From the NCBI GenBank assembly GCA_029204225.1, contig CM055102.1, positions 28,324,969 through 28,388,968 on the forward strand: 64,000 bases of DNA. The letters are read 5' to 3'. Origin of the DNA: Diphasiastrum complanatum (Eukaryota; Streptophyta; Lycopodiopsida; Lycopodiales; Lycopodiaceae). Positions 43,765-57,286 of the stretch are shown piece by piece. The translations under genes and the position numbers were made by a program. A model generated the notes under the pieces. That model was given only the letters and a program-made list of their open reading frames with translations. It searched no databases and was not told the DNA's origin. How positions within the stretch are numbered: the first letter of the stretch is position 1; each line of letters opens with the position of its first letter.

Positions 43765-44292
43765 ATACCAGAAAAAGGGAAGGCTCGAATTTTTTAAGCA
43801 GAAGATGAAATTCGGAATTGAATTTTTCCAACCTTGGATCGACTCGAGTCGTTATTTTTCGATACCGGATCGACTCAAAAAATTCTATAAAATTTGAGTC
43901 ATATCTATAAAATTCGATACATATATTTTCGATAATGTCGATCAGAAAACATTCGACCCACGACATGGCGTTGACAGTCCGCCTACTTTGTACATGCATT
44001 TACAGTTCCAATGACGGTTGTAATAGATGTAGTAGATAGAATTTCATGCTTACAAGGTACTGATCAGTTGTAATAAGAAGATGTAGATATTATTCATAAG
44101 ACAACAATTTTGTAGCAAGTGTTACCACACTCAACGATCAACCAAGCCGAGGCCGATTTCAGTACTCAATACTCAATTTTGTCTACACTACTGTTTTATT
44201 CTATTGCACATTGTTACTGATTAATCAACTTGATTATTTGATGCTAACTGACGTGAATCCAATCCGCAACCATCCATTGATTATATTCCGCT
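43765..44292 (+). repeat. Fragment of the E2 copia family: pol 3' end plus partial LTR
   Basis: Reverse complement of about 5600-5040. It starts with the end of the coding region (ATACCAGAAAAAGGGAAGGCTC), then the LTR from TGTCGATCAG (43936) to TTCCGCTGCTAT, where similarity stops. The last roughly 60 bp of the LTR are missing. Confidence 0.75.
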
Positions 44293-44685
44293 GCTATCTT
44301 ATAATTATAAGATTACTTGCCTAAAACTGATCAATATGACAGACACTTTCATACAATGATATTAAGGCAAGACCTACGACATGGTAAGATAATTATAGGA
44401 AAGATTGAACTAATTATTATACATTTCAATTAAGCTGGTAGCGAATCTTGTTTCGAACATGGATGACAATTGATGCTTAGCTATGACACCTATATTGAAC
44501 TAACTCGTGCGGCTTTGTTTTGTGTGATGGTGACAAGTAACAGTTGAGCTTTCTAAGACTTGTTTCACTTTATGGTACTAACCTGTAAGTTTTTATACAG
44601 CTTATGTAAACATGTTATGCTATAACACAAAAAGATTCAAAAGATTTGGTCTTGACTTGTCAAGAAGGACCTAGTGAAATTTGTT

Positions 44686-44750
<65 letters not shown>

Positions 44751-47700
44751 AAAACCAATAGACCCCCCATATTATCAACCGAAATATGAGAATAACATTG
44801 TTGATTTGTTGTACATACACGACGGTTTATGTTTTCTTGAAAGTGTCCCAATTGAAACTTTCATTGAATGTATTTGTGGCCGATTAACATCCTTGGTTAA
44901 TTACATAATAAGATTTTCATAACGAGGGAGTCCCCATCTTGACCCCTCTATGTGTGATATTATGTAAATGCTTTTATGGGATGTGAATTCTATTTTATGG
45001 GATGTGCACACATAAGCTCTTCTTCCAAGAATATGCATATAGTACGCAATTCCATAAAACACCTTCATAAGACAGAATTCTTTTATTAAGTTGGTTCACA
45101 ATTTCTACTATTGAGCTAAAAGTTTCAATAGTGTAAAAAGCACCTTGCAAATCTCTATTCAATGTTTTTCTAATCTGGTTACCTTAATGCCCATACGCAT
45201 TTTTTATCATTTTATACATTATAGCATTATATTTTTTTATGATACCTAAAAAATACAAGCTTCTCAAACCATTGTTCCATCAAAAAATTTACCCACTTGA
45301 CTCATTAAGACCTCAATACTATAGGCCGAACGTTATTGCATCGATTGTTGCTTTGATAGAAAAGTCATCCTATTACATTATAGTATTTAACCTAGAAGTT
45401 TTTTTTCATTATCATGTTGTTCCTTATATTCAAGCATGACACTAACGTCAATCTACAAAAAACAATAATTGTCAAAAATTTATTTCAATAAATATTGTTT
45501 CAAAATTATAAAAGCTAGAACAAACTATTCAACAAAAATTTGCTTGGAAGTTATAAGATTTATTGTGGTATCCACCTCTTGACAAAAGATCATCAATGTT
45601 TCTTAAAGCCAATAATTTTTTTGTATTATTTTAAACTTCTTGATATGTGAATGTCTTTCACCACGTACAAATAATTTATGCACCAAATTCAACGTAACTT
45701 GCATTTTATTATTTTTTTTCATTCATTGAATAGGGAAACGGTCTTCATTATATAAATCAAAAAGCAAATAATTTATCATATGTTCTAAACTGTAAAGTTT
45801 ATGCATTGAATTATCAATATTATAAGATTTTAATCTTTTACAATATCCTAATAGATCGTTATATCTTGGACATGCAAATATTATGAGCTTAAAATTGAAT
45901 TAAATTTTGGATGTCTTATTGAACTTCAATGTACTCGATACAAACTCCCTGAATCCATGAATACATTTGTTGTCCACCAACCTATGACAGAAGTACTCAT
46001 AAACTGATAGCGTGGATTCTTTGACGTTCTTTTTCAACAATATAACACATTCTACAAGAAAATTAACATGGAGATAGATTTTAGACATTTAAAGAAGATG
46101 CAACTGGATCGTAAACAATGTGAAATTGATATATTTTAGCAAATCATTCTTAAGAAATAGTTTCTACGACTGCTCATATATTAAATAATAGGACGAATAA
46201 TTATCTGCCTGCAAAATTTGTAACTTGGCATTCATTTTCCACAATCGATTCCAGGTTTTTTGACTGCCATTCAATTTGTCTGAATGCATGCCAACTAGGC
46301 TACTCTAACAAAATAAAGTCTGCTCTTTGCCTTTGTAGAGCGTCTCCTCGTGCCATCTTGCACCTATCTCCAGGTCAATTGGACATAATGCGGAAGCTAT
46401 GCATTCAAGGCCAGATATGACTCGAGGCTGAAATTTATTTCAAAACACAAGGGAAAAAACAAAAATCCTTTCATCTAAAGATGAGTATGGGAAACTTTGG
46501 AGCACATACCAAGAAAAAGGCCTAAATTTCCAAATGTAGTGAAATGTATGGCTGTATGAAGTCCAATGTCTTAACCCTCTCCATGGGCAGGTTCTGGCTG
46601 TGAAATGCTGGACCTACAAATCGCAGGGCTGATTAAGGATTTATAAAAAAAAACATAATCGAACCCAATTCCCTCCATGTAAAACACCACAATTTCTTTA
46701 ATGTCTCCTGTTTTAGCTTTCATAATACTGGTCGCATTCATCCTATCCTCAAATCTTAAAGGGACACAAACATCGACCAGCAGTTTCAGCATGAACACTA
46801 AGTTCATGACATGTAGAGGCAAACAGTTAATATCCTCAGTAGAAACAAAAACTGAAGAATAATCCCAGAAGCTCAAATTTTGTAACATTCTCCCTTGAAT
46901 TGCATATGTTCAGGCATAAGCAAGAGCCTCCCAGCCCTGCTTTCACGTGCAAGGAGCCCCAACTTGAGATTATAACTTTTGCAAGATTCGTGCTCAACAT
47001 GTCCAGATGGTCACATTTAAGCATGCGAAACACCGAGTTTGTGCTCGCAAGTCGAATTTTTGTGTGCCCCTAAGCAAACACACAATGCTCTGCTCAGGCT
47101 CAATTGGCTCAACTTGCTGAGATGATGTGTTAGTTTTCCCCTGGCTCCAGAGATGATTGCCTTGATCTCTCTCTAGCTCATCCACAGGTAGCGTATGCCT
47201 TCATTGGTTGCCTCTATTGGCAGAAAAATTAGTGAAAGCTGACATTTCTTGAGAATGAAACAATTCTCTGAAAAGGAACCACAAAGTTTTACAAGGATGT
47301 GAGTACTGATAACCGAGACTCTGAAGAAATTGTCACGAACTATTTACACAATAAATGTTAAGCAGGAGATTATGGTGTAACTAGGGTTAGGTTCCGGGAA
47401 ATTCAGAGCATACAACTATTGCTCTTCAGGTTTTGGGAGGTAATGCGATTGTGGAGAGGAGAGAGGTGGCACTAATATACATGTTCAGGTTGTGGAGGAC
47501 TGTGGAGAGGAGAGTGGCACTAATATACATGTTCTGATGATCTTGGTTCTTTACAAGAGGATTCACTTATTTTGTGTCTTCTCCAACGTCTAACAAAGGT
47601 ACATGAATTCTTATTAAGTTTTTCGGCCTGATTGAGTGATTCTTCAACATGTGACTTGGTGCAGGTTACAGTAGGGAACTGAACCTAAAAAATATTGAGC

Positions 47701-47900
47701 CTAGCCGAGCTCCCATTTTGCACAGTTCCTCCACTACTCTCATTGGTTACTGCAAAAACAAGACAAGAAGCTGAATATAAGAGCTGGACACTTGATCTCA
47801 AGTCATACTAAAACCCTCATTCCCTACTAAATTGCAAGCATCAGGTGTCCCCTGCCCTGCCTACATCTGTGATAGTATGGTCAATCGCTGCCACTATACA
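44293..47900. other. AT-rich region without recognisable genes
   Basis: Contains (TC)n at 44689-44746 and only short, Lys/Asn/Ile-rich frames. The best candidate is a 105-codon minus-strand frame at 46888-46571 (LPLHVMNLVFMLKLLVDVC), preceded by further open frames to 47185. It has no recognised family, and splice structure could not be supported. Confidence 0.5.
44689..44746. repeat. (TC)n microsatellite
   Basis: About 58 bp of uninterrupted TC repeat. Confidence 0.97.
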
Positions 47901-47909
47901 CCAGCATGA

Positions 47910-50900
47910 TTTTTCGAAGGTGAATTATGTCTAGATTTCAGTTTTTGGGTGAAAAGAAAGACCGGCATCCTGATGTACTGTCTTGGCTCGATCGGTGGAT
48001 AGCCATTTTTCCATGCACGATCCGCCGGATAGTACAAAGATCGCGACTGCCCTCAAGTTCTTACGCGGTAAGGCGTATACGTGGTGGCAGGATATGAAGG
48101 AAAGGGCTGGTGCCCCTTCCACGTGGGATGCCTTCCAGGAAGCCTTTAAAACAGCTTTCCTGCTGGTCCTGGATGATTTTGAGCACTGGCGACGTTTCAC
48201 CACCGTGCAGATGGGTAGTAGGCCGTTAGATGCTTACATTCAGGAGTTCTAGGAAATTTTGCGCCGATTTGCCTCGCGAATCGACCCTATTTTATTAAAG
48301 CTCTAAAGAAGGAATTTCAACTAGAAGTGCCACGTAACCAACCGCGGACTATCGAGGATGCCATTCACTTTGCGAGCTCCCGCAAGGAGCAAAGTTTTCC
48401 CAAGGCTGAACAAAAAGAAAAGAAGTTTTTCAAGAAGCGGGGCAAAGACAAGACAGACACCGGTTCCCAGGGCGGGAAAAAGCACGTCAAGCTGGATCGC
48501 GCAGATTACGACAAGGCTAGAACCGGTGGCTTGTGCTTCTCCTGTATGGAGAAGGGGCATCTGTCAAAAGATTGCCCGAAGAAAAAGCAAAAGAAATCTG
48601 GCAGGTAACCTATATCCTTTAAGGCACCAAGTAACTAGCATTTCTTTTGTTGATTTATCCTTTAAGGATGGCACTAGTTGTGAGAATTGTTGCTTTAATA
48701 CAGTTGTTTTTGGCCCCCACGACCTCATTCGTATGAATGGGATCATTGGACGCCAAGCTGTGACTGTTCTTTTATGATGGTTCCACACATAACTTTATAA
48801 ATGCTAAACTGGTGCAGAAACTCAAGGCGGCCACCGCGCCAAGTAATCACTTGTATATGGTGAAAATGGCGTCGAAGGAAGATCGGCAGGCTTGGGACCA
48901 GCTTGTGCCTCAGTTGCCGTTTAGAATTTAAAATTATGTTGAACGACTGGATTTTCATATTATGAATTTGGATAGCGTAGACATAAAGGAGTGGTTTTAC
49001 TCCAAAAATGAGTCCTTAAGAAAGGACTATGTAACTCATAGTATTTCTTTTTTGCATAATGGCTCATTGGTTGAACTAAAAGGCGATGTAAATAGGCCTT
49101 TTGTTCCTATGGTTTTGCTTTAGAAGTTGTTGAATATTTGAAAGACTCTGGTAATAAAGTTTATCTTTGCTTTTTAAACGATAAAGTCTATGTGGATGAC
49201 TATGCAATTTAGAGTCTAAATATTGATTAATCGCATTTGCCTTTTAATGTGTCTTTAGATAATCCCTTAAGTGTTAATTCATTTTAAGGAAGAATATTTA
49301 ACAAACTTAGGCAAGAGTATAGCGATGTTTTTTCTGATAAACTTCCTGATGCCCCAAAGGAGTGTCGACCATAAGATAGAGTTGCTTCCTGGAAACCAAC
49401 CTGTATCTCTATTTCCATATAGGGTTAGCTAGTCAAGGAAGAGGATGAAATTTCTAAGCAGTTACAAGAACTTCTTAGGATGGGCCATATTCGGTCTAGT
49501 AAATCTCGATTCCCCTTGGGGAGCACCAATCCTTTTGGTTAGTCAAGAGGATGGCGGCACACGTTTGTGTGGTGACATTAAAAAGTTAAATGATTTAACC
49601 ATCAAAAACAAGTATTCGTTAACTAGGATGGATGATCTAATGGATCGTCTGAATGGAGCTAAGTATTTCTCCGAGATTGGCCTTAGATCAGGATACCATC
49701 AAATAAGGATTAGGAACGAGGATGTTCCTAAGACTGGATTTCGATCTAGGTACAGCCATTATGAGTTTTTAATTTTACCTTTTGGACTCACAAATGCGCC
49801 TGCCACTTTCCACCAAATGATGAACGATATTCTTCGTCCATATTTGGGAAAGTTTGTGGTGGTCTATTTGGACGAAATATTAATTTATAGTCGGACCCTT
49901 GAGGAGCATGAAGAGCATCTTCATATTGTCTTGGATCTTCTAAGGCAAGAAAACTAAGGAGTCAAAATGTGAGTTCTTTCAAACTAAACTCAAATACCTG
50001 GGCCATGTCATATCTGATAAAGGTCTTGAAATCGATTATGATAAGGTTCGTAAGGTACAAGAATGGTCACGACCTCAGAGAATTCGTGATGTGAAATCCT
50101 TTTTGGGCATCACGGGTTTCTTTTAGAGGTTCATTATGGACTATGCCTTAATAGCATTGCCCCTAACGAACGTTCTTAAGGGGGTGAAGATAAAATGTAG
50201 CCGCAGAAAAAGTCCATTGATAACATGGACGGACAAGATGAGTAAGAGTTTTGAGACTCTCAAGCACTATGTTTCTACGGCTCCAATTTTACACATTATC
50301 GATCCTAACCAACCTTTTGTGGTGGATACGAATGCTAGCGAGTGCTATAGGAGCGATCCTTTATCAGGACAGTAGACTAGTTGCTTTTGAAAGCAAGAAG
50401 CTGGATTTTGCTCAGACGAGGTATTCCACCTATGAGAAGGAGCTTTTTAATCATTCACGTGCTAAAAATCTGGAGGCATTATCTCTATGGTGCCAGATTT
50501 ACGGTGATCACCGATCACCAATCCCTTAAGTACATTTGTGATGCCAAGGACCTTCGTGACCGTAAGGCTAGATGGTCGAAACTCATTCAGGAGTTCGTGT
50601 TTGACATTAGGTATCGTAAAGGTACGGCGAACAACGTTGCCAATGCCTTAAGTCGGATTGGAGAGATTAATCAGTTATGCTTTGCTAAGATCCAACCTGA
50701 TTTGTATCTTTCACTTCAGGATCTTTGTCGAACCGATGGGTTTTTCAATCGCATCTGGCTAGACGTCCTAACGGAAAATTCTAGATCTACTGATGACCTT
50801 GGGAGGAAGGATCCCAAGCAATCCCGAAATGACAAGATACTTGAAGACTATTCCATAAGGAATGGCCTGATTTTTTGTAAGGGAAAGGTTTGTGTGCCGG

Positions 50901-52135
50901 ATAGGGAGGACTTGCGGGCCCAAATCTTGTTGTAGTGTCATGACAACCCTTGTGCTGGTCACCCAGGCATACAAAGGATATTCGACCTTGTCAGGCAAAG
51001 TTTCTTGTGGCCAAAGATGAAAGGTCACGTCGAGGCATACGTTCAAGGTTGTGAACAATGCCAACAAATTTAAGCAAAAGAGTCAAAGTTGCGGGTCTTT
51101 TACATCCTTTGGAAATTCCCAACTAAAAATGGGAAAGTATTTCAATGGATTTTGTGATTGGACTCCCTAAAACCAGGAGTGGTCACGATGCCATTTGGGT
51201 GGTGGTTGACAGGCTAACCAAGATGGCGCAATTTATACCAACTAATTTAACTGTCAAGGCATCTGAACTAGCCCAGCTTTTTGTTAGTTGTTCAGATTGT
51301 ATGGCTTGTCGAATGATATTGTTAGTGACCGTGACTCCAAATTCACTGGCAAATTCTGGCAGTCAGTATTTGATAAACTTGAAACAACCCTTAGTCTTAG
51401 TTCTTCAGATCACCCAGAATCGAATGGGCAGACATAACGTATCAACCAGACGTTGGAAGATATGCTTAGAGCATATATTTCTCACCGACAATCTGATTGG
51501 GAAAACTATCTCCCAATGATTGAGTTCGCGCACAATAGTGCGAAGCATTCTGCCACCGGATTCAGTCCTTTTATGTTGATGTATGGCTTTCAGCCACATT
51601 CTCCAGTTTCTACTGGACTCAAGGGTCTCAAGGTGCAAGTTGCAGTAGATTTCCTGCAAGATATGCAAGAAATGTTGCAAGTGGCAAAAGAAAGCATGAA
51701 AACCGCTCAAGATAGAGCTCAGTTTTATGCTAATCGCGGTTGCTCGCATCGAGAAATTGAGGTCGAAACTTGGGTGTATCTCAAGTTTGTAGAGAAACTC
51801 AACCCAGTCGCTTATCAGCTAGACCTTCCGATTGGGGTGGGGTTCATCCTGTTTTCCACGTAAGTCGTTTGAAAGAGCGACTTAGTTGGAAGGATTCCCT
51901 AGTTCCGGAAGGTGAACTGGTTGAGTTGGAGGATCTATCTACCTTTGTGCCTAACGTGCCTGAAAAGGTGGTTGATGTTCGTCGTCACCAACTGAGAAAC
52001 CGTTTGGTTTCTGAATTTCTTGTACGTTGGAAAGGCAAGTCAGACGATGAGGACACTTGGGAGAGAGAACACTATTTAAGGCTAAACTTCCCTAGTTTGC
52101 TCCCATTAAGAGGAGACTCTTAAAGGGGGAGGGAA
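47910..52135 (+). pseudogene. Ty3/gypsy chromovirus gag-pol, 5'-truncated and broken
   Basis: Gag begins mid-domain (FLGEKKDRHPDVLSWLDR), then WWQDMKERAG and zinc knuckle CFSCMEKGHLSKDC (about 48535). The protease remnant is at about 48770 (GSTHNFINAKL). RT at 49445-49957 reads [29 protein letters not shown] and [11 protein letters not shown], so YLDD has become YLDE. RNase H is at about 50270-50650 and the integrase zinc region at about 50935-51065 (CHDNPCAGHPG, CEQCQQ). The integrase core starts [17 protein letters not shown] (51145). A chromodomain (VRWKGKSDDEDTWE) ends the frame at 52123. At least ten stops and frameshifts occur, and there is no 5' LTR. Confidence 0.9.
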
Positions 52136-52662
52136 TGTTATGTACCCATAAGGGCACACAACAGGTAACTTGAGGTGACGGTCTCATTTATAGGACGAAA
52201 CGCTGAATTGGAGTGATAGGTCTTTTGGGTGCCACGTGTCAATGTTCTATTGGCATGCGGTGACACTTTGTTGTGGACCCGCGTCAGTGTGCACAACTGT
52301 CTCATGTCGATGGTCATGCATGACTCCTATGGTCGGAGATGACCCCACCTGGACTATGTATATAGAGGTGGATCTCCATGAGCATTTTATTCATTCTCTC
52401 TTGGAGAATGAAGAGCTCTTCCACTAGTGATCAGATCAAGACGATTATCTAGGCCTCAGGATATAGGTAGGCGAGGGTCAAGGGTAAGGTATGGTGGTAC
52501 GGGACACCATGGCTTATCGGAAGTCCGAGCTTGCTTGATGTTCGTTTATAGCTCTAGTGCACGGGGGAGATGTGGCAGTACCTCTATGGATGGGCGGTAA
52601 CATAGCGTTCGTCACTTGTTTGTGTCTTAGCAATGACCGGAACAACGATGGGGATTCTAACA
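52136..52662 (+). repeat. 3' LTR of the chromovirus
   Basis: Begins TGTTATGTACCC directly after the polypurine tract AAAGGGGGAGGGA and ends GGGGATTCTAACA. TATA-like TATGTATATAGAGG lies near 52357. No second LTR is present in the window, so the TSD cannot be checked. Confidence 0.8.
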
Positions 52663-53629
52663 CATTCCCAGCCCTAGAATAAACTTTCCCTTTTTCCAAA
52701 AGCCAGGCAGTCTAATCTGAGCAGCAAAAGAGCATGCAGAAGAGATCAAAACAAACAGTTGTGGAGAAGTCAATGCGTGAACAAAGAAACTCGAGCCTCT
52801 AGACCTGCAAAAATATCTCTCAGCTTGTAAATTGGGTGAGAAAATCTAAGACAGCTTTCTCAAAACTCAGAGAACTCTCAAAAATCTTCTTGGTGGCAAG
52901 GACAAGGTATCATCTCCCTTCGGAAATCTTTGATGACCGTTGTCAGCTTCCATACCTAATTTAACCACCAAATCAAAAAGAAAATTACTATGGTGACTGA
53001 TTCGCGCAAGAATTGCAGCTTGTACAGGTCCAAAGGGCACAGAATCAACACATGGGAATCACACAAATAGACGAAATCATTGATGAGCCACTTTCTTTCT
53101 AAATGGCTTTGTTTAACCAACACTCTACATTGTTCATTCAACTTCGGATGTCATCTATAAGGATCGCCAAGTGAAGATCCTCTAGATCATGTTGCATGCG
53201 CCAAAAGGACTATTGTGGCGCCCACCCAACCAATTGGAAGTTGAGAGTCAAAAACCCCAATCAACTTCTCCCCCGAGCCACGGTGACTGAATACATGAGA
53301 GGAGAGGATTCTGGCAATCAAAAACTGGAAAATAGGTGAGGAGATGGGCGAGTTCCTACAGATATATATAAGCCCTTGGGGGCAAGGAATATGCCTTATA
53401 AGATCCCAATTCTCGTCCAATTGCTTTTGATCTCCTTCACATGCACTTATAGACATCAGACACCATGCACTAGCTCCACATATCCTAATGGGTATGCCTA
53501 GGCCCTCACCGGGTTCTTAGTTGCATTTCTTGCCTAGTCCGAAATAATGAGGCGTAACTAACTCATGTCCTAGAGTACCGTTTATCTACGATTATGCCCA
53601 ACACTATATTCAAGACGTGGACGTAACAT
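52663..53629 (-). repeat. Opposing gypsy-type LTR (minus), tentative
   Basis: On the minus strand a polypurine tract (AAGGGGGAAAGAA, about 53643-53630) is followed by TGTTACGTCC and a GCTTATATATATCTG TATA region near 53365. This is the layout of a gypsy 3' LTR. Its far end seems to abut the chromovirus LTR at 52662. The element body upstream (above 53645) is not recognisable. Confidence 0.5.
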
Positions 53630-53984
53630 TCTTTCCCCCTTAAAACAAGTTCTATCCCCAGAACAAGAAAGAACCCATACAACCAGACATCTAGGTTAAG
53701 AACCGTACACAAGCACTTACAGACTACAATCTGTAGTAGAGTACCATCCACTAAAGTATGCTAACTCTCCAACAATAAAATAATTTACTCTATGAGAATG
53801 CCTATGAGACACATCCGTTCTCAATAAAATTACTGGAGTAAAGAGATTTGGATTTTCCAAATCACCGATCTAAATTCTCAACTCATTTAAACGATCATGA
53901 AGTACTTATCATATTCTAGAATCGCCTAATTTCCTTATAAACCTCTAATAATATTTAAGTACTCATTTATAATTCAACCATAAA

Positions 53985-54575
53985 TATTTAAAATCTTATG
54001 ATTGTCAATCATAATTCATTGGATTCCAAAATCACACTTAATCATCAAAGAACATTGGAGTATATGTCCAACACAACTCAAGAAATATAAAAATCATTCT
54101 GCATTCTACAATTAAAGACAGAAGGCATACCGAAATTATACTAATAAGTGTCTTCAACTACAAAAAACTTAAATTACTATCTAGAACTGAAACTAGATAT
54201 ACTAAGTTCTACCGAATTCCACATAAACTCAGTTGCCATTCTTGGAATCATTAAGATCTGTTATCCAATTGAGCTCTCTAGGATACAATCACTTATGAAC
54301 TGAGCCTATTCCTCGACTGAGAAATACTCTATACCAAGAATTTTCTATATTCTATGCACAACTTTTACTAATGAATCTCGATGGCTCACAAATCATGGGT
54401 CAAATAAACAATAAAGATTAAAACAAATAATTCTTGGTGGATTGCCTTCACATTGTTCACCTTACCAAACAATTTTATTCAGGAGTAATCCAACTACTCA
54501 AATTTATGATCGATAATTCAAAGATCTCAAAATGTCTAGGTGCAAGCCACTAGTATAACACCACTCCTCTTCTAA
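53985..54575. repeat. Dispersed repeat, copy 2
   Basis: Reverse-complement relative of 21225-21890, with shared strings such as GGATACAATCACT, ACTGAGAAATACTC and CTCAAATTTATGATC. Non-coding. Confidence 0.5.
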
Positions 54576-57286
54576 ACCATCACTAAGTTAATGAGCCACC
54601 CTTTCCATAGAACCATGAAGTTGCAAGTAATTGTTCCAACGATTACTTGTTCATATGCCTATGTTCACTGACTAGTTTAAGCATGTGATATAAACTCAGT
54701 CCTCAAGAAACACGTAAAGGATCCACAAGATTGAGACGTACATATCAAAATACTCTTCTATGATCCAATACATAAACATAACTTCATTATCCGACAGCTT
54801 CCTCTAAAATCTGCATATGTTACTCACATAACTCACTAAGAATCCTATAGCTCAGCTACCAAAGAATTCTATTTCTCATGAGTAAATAACATATTTAGGA
54901 AATCTCTTAACGGAATAATTCCACATTCAGAAGTTTTCAAACCATCACACTTTTAATAGCAGCATTTCTTCTGTTCAACCAACCTACAACAGGTCTTAAT
55001 ACTCTTTCCAAGACTAGATCGACTATATAGACATCCTTGGCTTACGGGTTAAGATTAGAACCTTATTCCAATCTAATCCAATTCATAATAAAATGGTATT
55101 TGGTAAATCTGATCAGTGGAACCAAAATATAATCTTCCCCTCTACAATCCATAATCATATATAACTCATAAGTTCAATTCTCCCAAAACTGCTCAAGTTC
55201 CAGATTGTTTACAACAATCCCTGGAGAATTCTCCTATTATTAACTGGAGAGCATGCTGTCTGAGCTTAGTAATTTATTCAGTTGAGTAACAGATCATTCT
55301 TGCTAGTTTTTTGTCGATATTGAACCCTTAACCATGAAGCTAGCAACTTATTTGCACTTCCATGGTATCAAAAAAACTATCCTGATACAGTTAACCGTAT
55401 CATGATAAGGCTGAGTTTGAAGGAGTATCCTCAAAACTATCAAAACAGCAACCAGACTGTACAAGTGAGCAGATTTATGAACGTTAATACAAACCTAATA
55501 CATGTAGCTCTGACATGTTCTCATCAAGACATATGCTCTCTTTAAGTTAAAGAACAAAACAAGGTTTTCTTCATCATTCTGTCTTTCCTTCTGTTTTCAT
55601 GCTTTGTACATCTTGCACCTAACACCTCTCAGAATTTTAATGCAAACTGCTCCATTATTTCAGAGCTACTTTTTGGGTTGCTCTTGAGCAAAACAGCCAA
55701 AAACAAAGCATTTCTCACAACAAATCTTTTTAGACCAGATATAAAAAAAAGACCATAGACGCAGATGTAATCCAGACACCATATAAGATGAGCCATCTAT
55801 CAGCATGGTTGTCCGTTCCGGGGACCGGAACATGACCAAATTATTTTTTAATATGTATTTTTTTAACAAAATATGATTTTGATTTTCGATTCTCGTTCCC
55901 ATGCCCAAAGAACAATTTTGACCGAGTCTCTCAAGGTTCCAACAAGTAAACAAGTGGCATTTCAAAAAAACTAGGCATTATCCAAAAGAGTTCCTAACTT
56001 ATGTTCTAGAAGTTTTTAGATCTGTGCCAGTACTATAAGACCCATTATGCCTGCAAATCTTGCCTTCCTCTGGCTCTTTATTTGTTTGGTATTTACTCTA
56101 ATGATCAGGTTATAGCAAATGAATAGTTCACTCCGATATATTCACAGTTCTGTGCACCAATAATTTCTATTGATTGCTTAGATCAGGAATTTCTGACTGT
56201 TAGCGATGACTTCCTTGCAAAGTGTTGAATGAGGTTTTGCATATATCTGAGGGATCCCAAGTCTTTAGCTCTCGATCAATGTATTTTCAAGATGCATCCC
56301 TCAATGTACTATCAAAAAGAAGGAAATACTTTTTGGAAAAAGAAGGAAGATCATGGCCAGCAGGTAATAAATACCTTTTCCTTTTTTTGTATTTAAGGCC
56401 ACGTTCCAACCCAGTACGTTCCGGAATGTACAGTGCATTCCGACTGTAAAGGGTCAGAACGAGTTTCTAAGATCATCAGGTAAGTGCATTGGATTTGCCA
56501 GGCACAACACCTGGAAAAAGTACTTGTGATTGAAGGTATATAATCTAGCACAGAAGAGCTGCAAAGGACAGGTTCACAAGAGGAAAAGATCCTCTTGGGG
56601 TTCAGCATGCTTGTAAATTTCTTAGAACTTGCAGTGAAAATGTGTAACCCCTGCTAAAAAGCACAAACTGGTTCTGGAAAGTGGTGATTATCTTATAAGA
56701 GTAAGTTTAACAAGTTCCACTATCATGTTTCAGGCTAAATCTGCAAGTCACTTAAAGCACAACAAAATGTGTCCTGGAAATCCCAATATTTTCGATGATC
56801 AAAACCCTGAATTCCCAAAGTGGAAGTAACATCAAAATGAGCTTCAAGTAGCATGATGCCTGTGTCAAATTTTGTTACATAACCGCACAGATGATCTAAG
56901 AAGAATCCAAGAGAAGATTTCCCTTGAGAAAGGAATTTTTCTTATCTACAGCAGATATTAGCTGAATACATAAAAAGGAAATGACCCTACTTGACAAACA
57001 CATAATGTCATAAATTTACTTCACAAATCTGCAAGTTCCTGATTGTAGTATTTCCCTCTTGAAGTAATGCTCAACCACCAAAACTTCAATGGTAGATCAT
57101 ATGAAACAAATAAAAAGAAGCTTCAAAGATGAAGAGTCCAAAATTCCTGACACGCTTCCGACTATAACAACTTAGATACATGCTGCTACTACAAAATAAT
57201 TCCATCAATCAAAGCTCATAGCACCAGGTTCACAGCTATCAAGATGAACTGGTCTTGAGCAAAGTTCCTCCTTACCTCAGCTTTTG
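54576..57286. other. Intergenic region and 3' flank of the M50B-like gene
   Basis: No gene recognised. Frames are short and AT-rich. GTTCCGGGGACCGGAAC (55813-55829) and a related GTTCC/GGAAC-rich stretch near 56402-56440 are near-palindromes. The last few hundred bases before 57287 should be the 3' UTR of the minus-strand gene. Confidence 0.5.

Noticed and set aside
46571..47185. Possible host gene on the minus strand
   Set aside because: Frames of 60-105 codons look somewhat protein-like, but no family was recognised and exon borders could not be supported.
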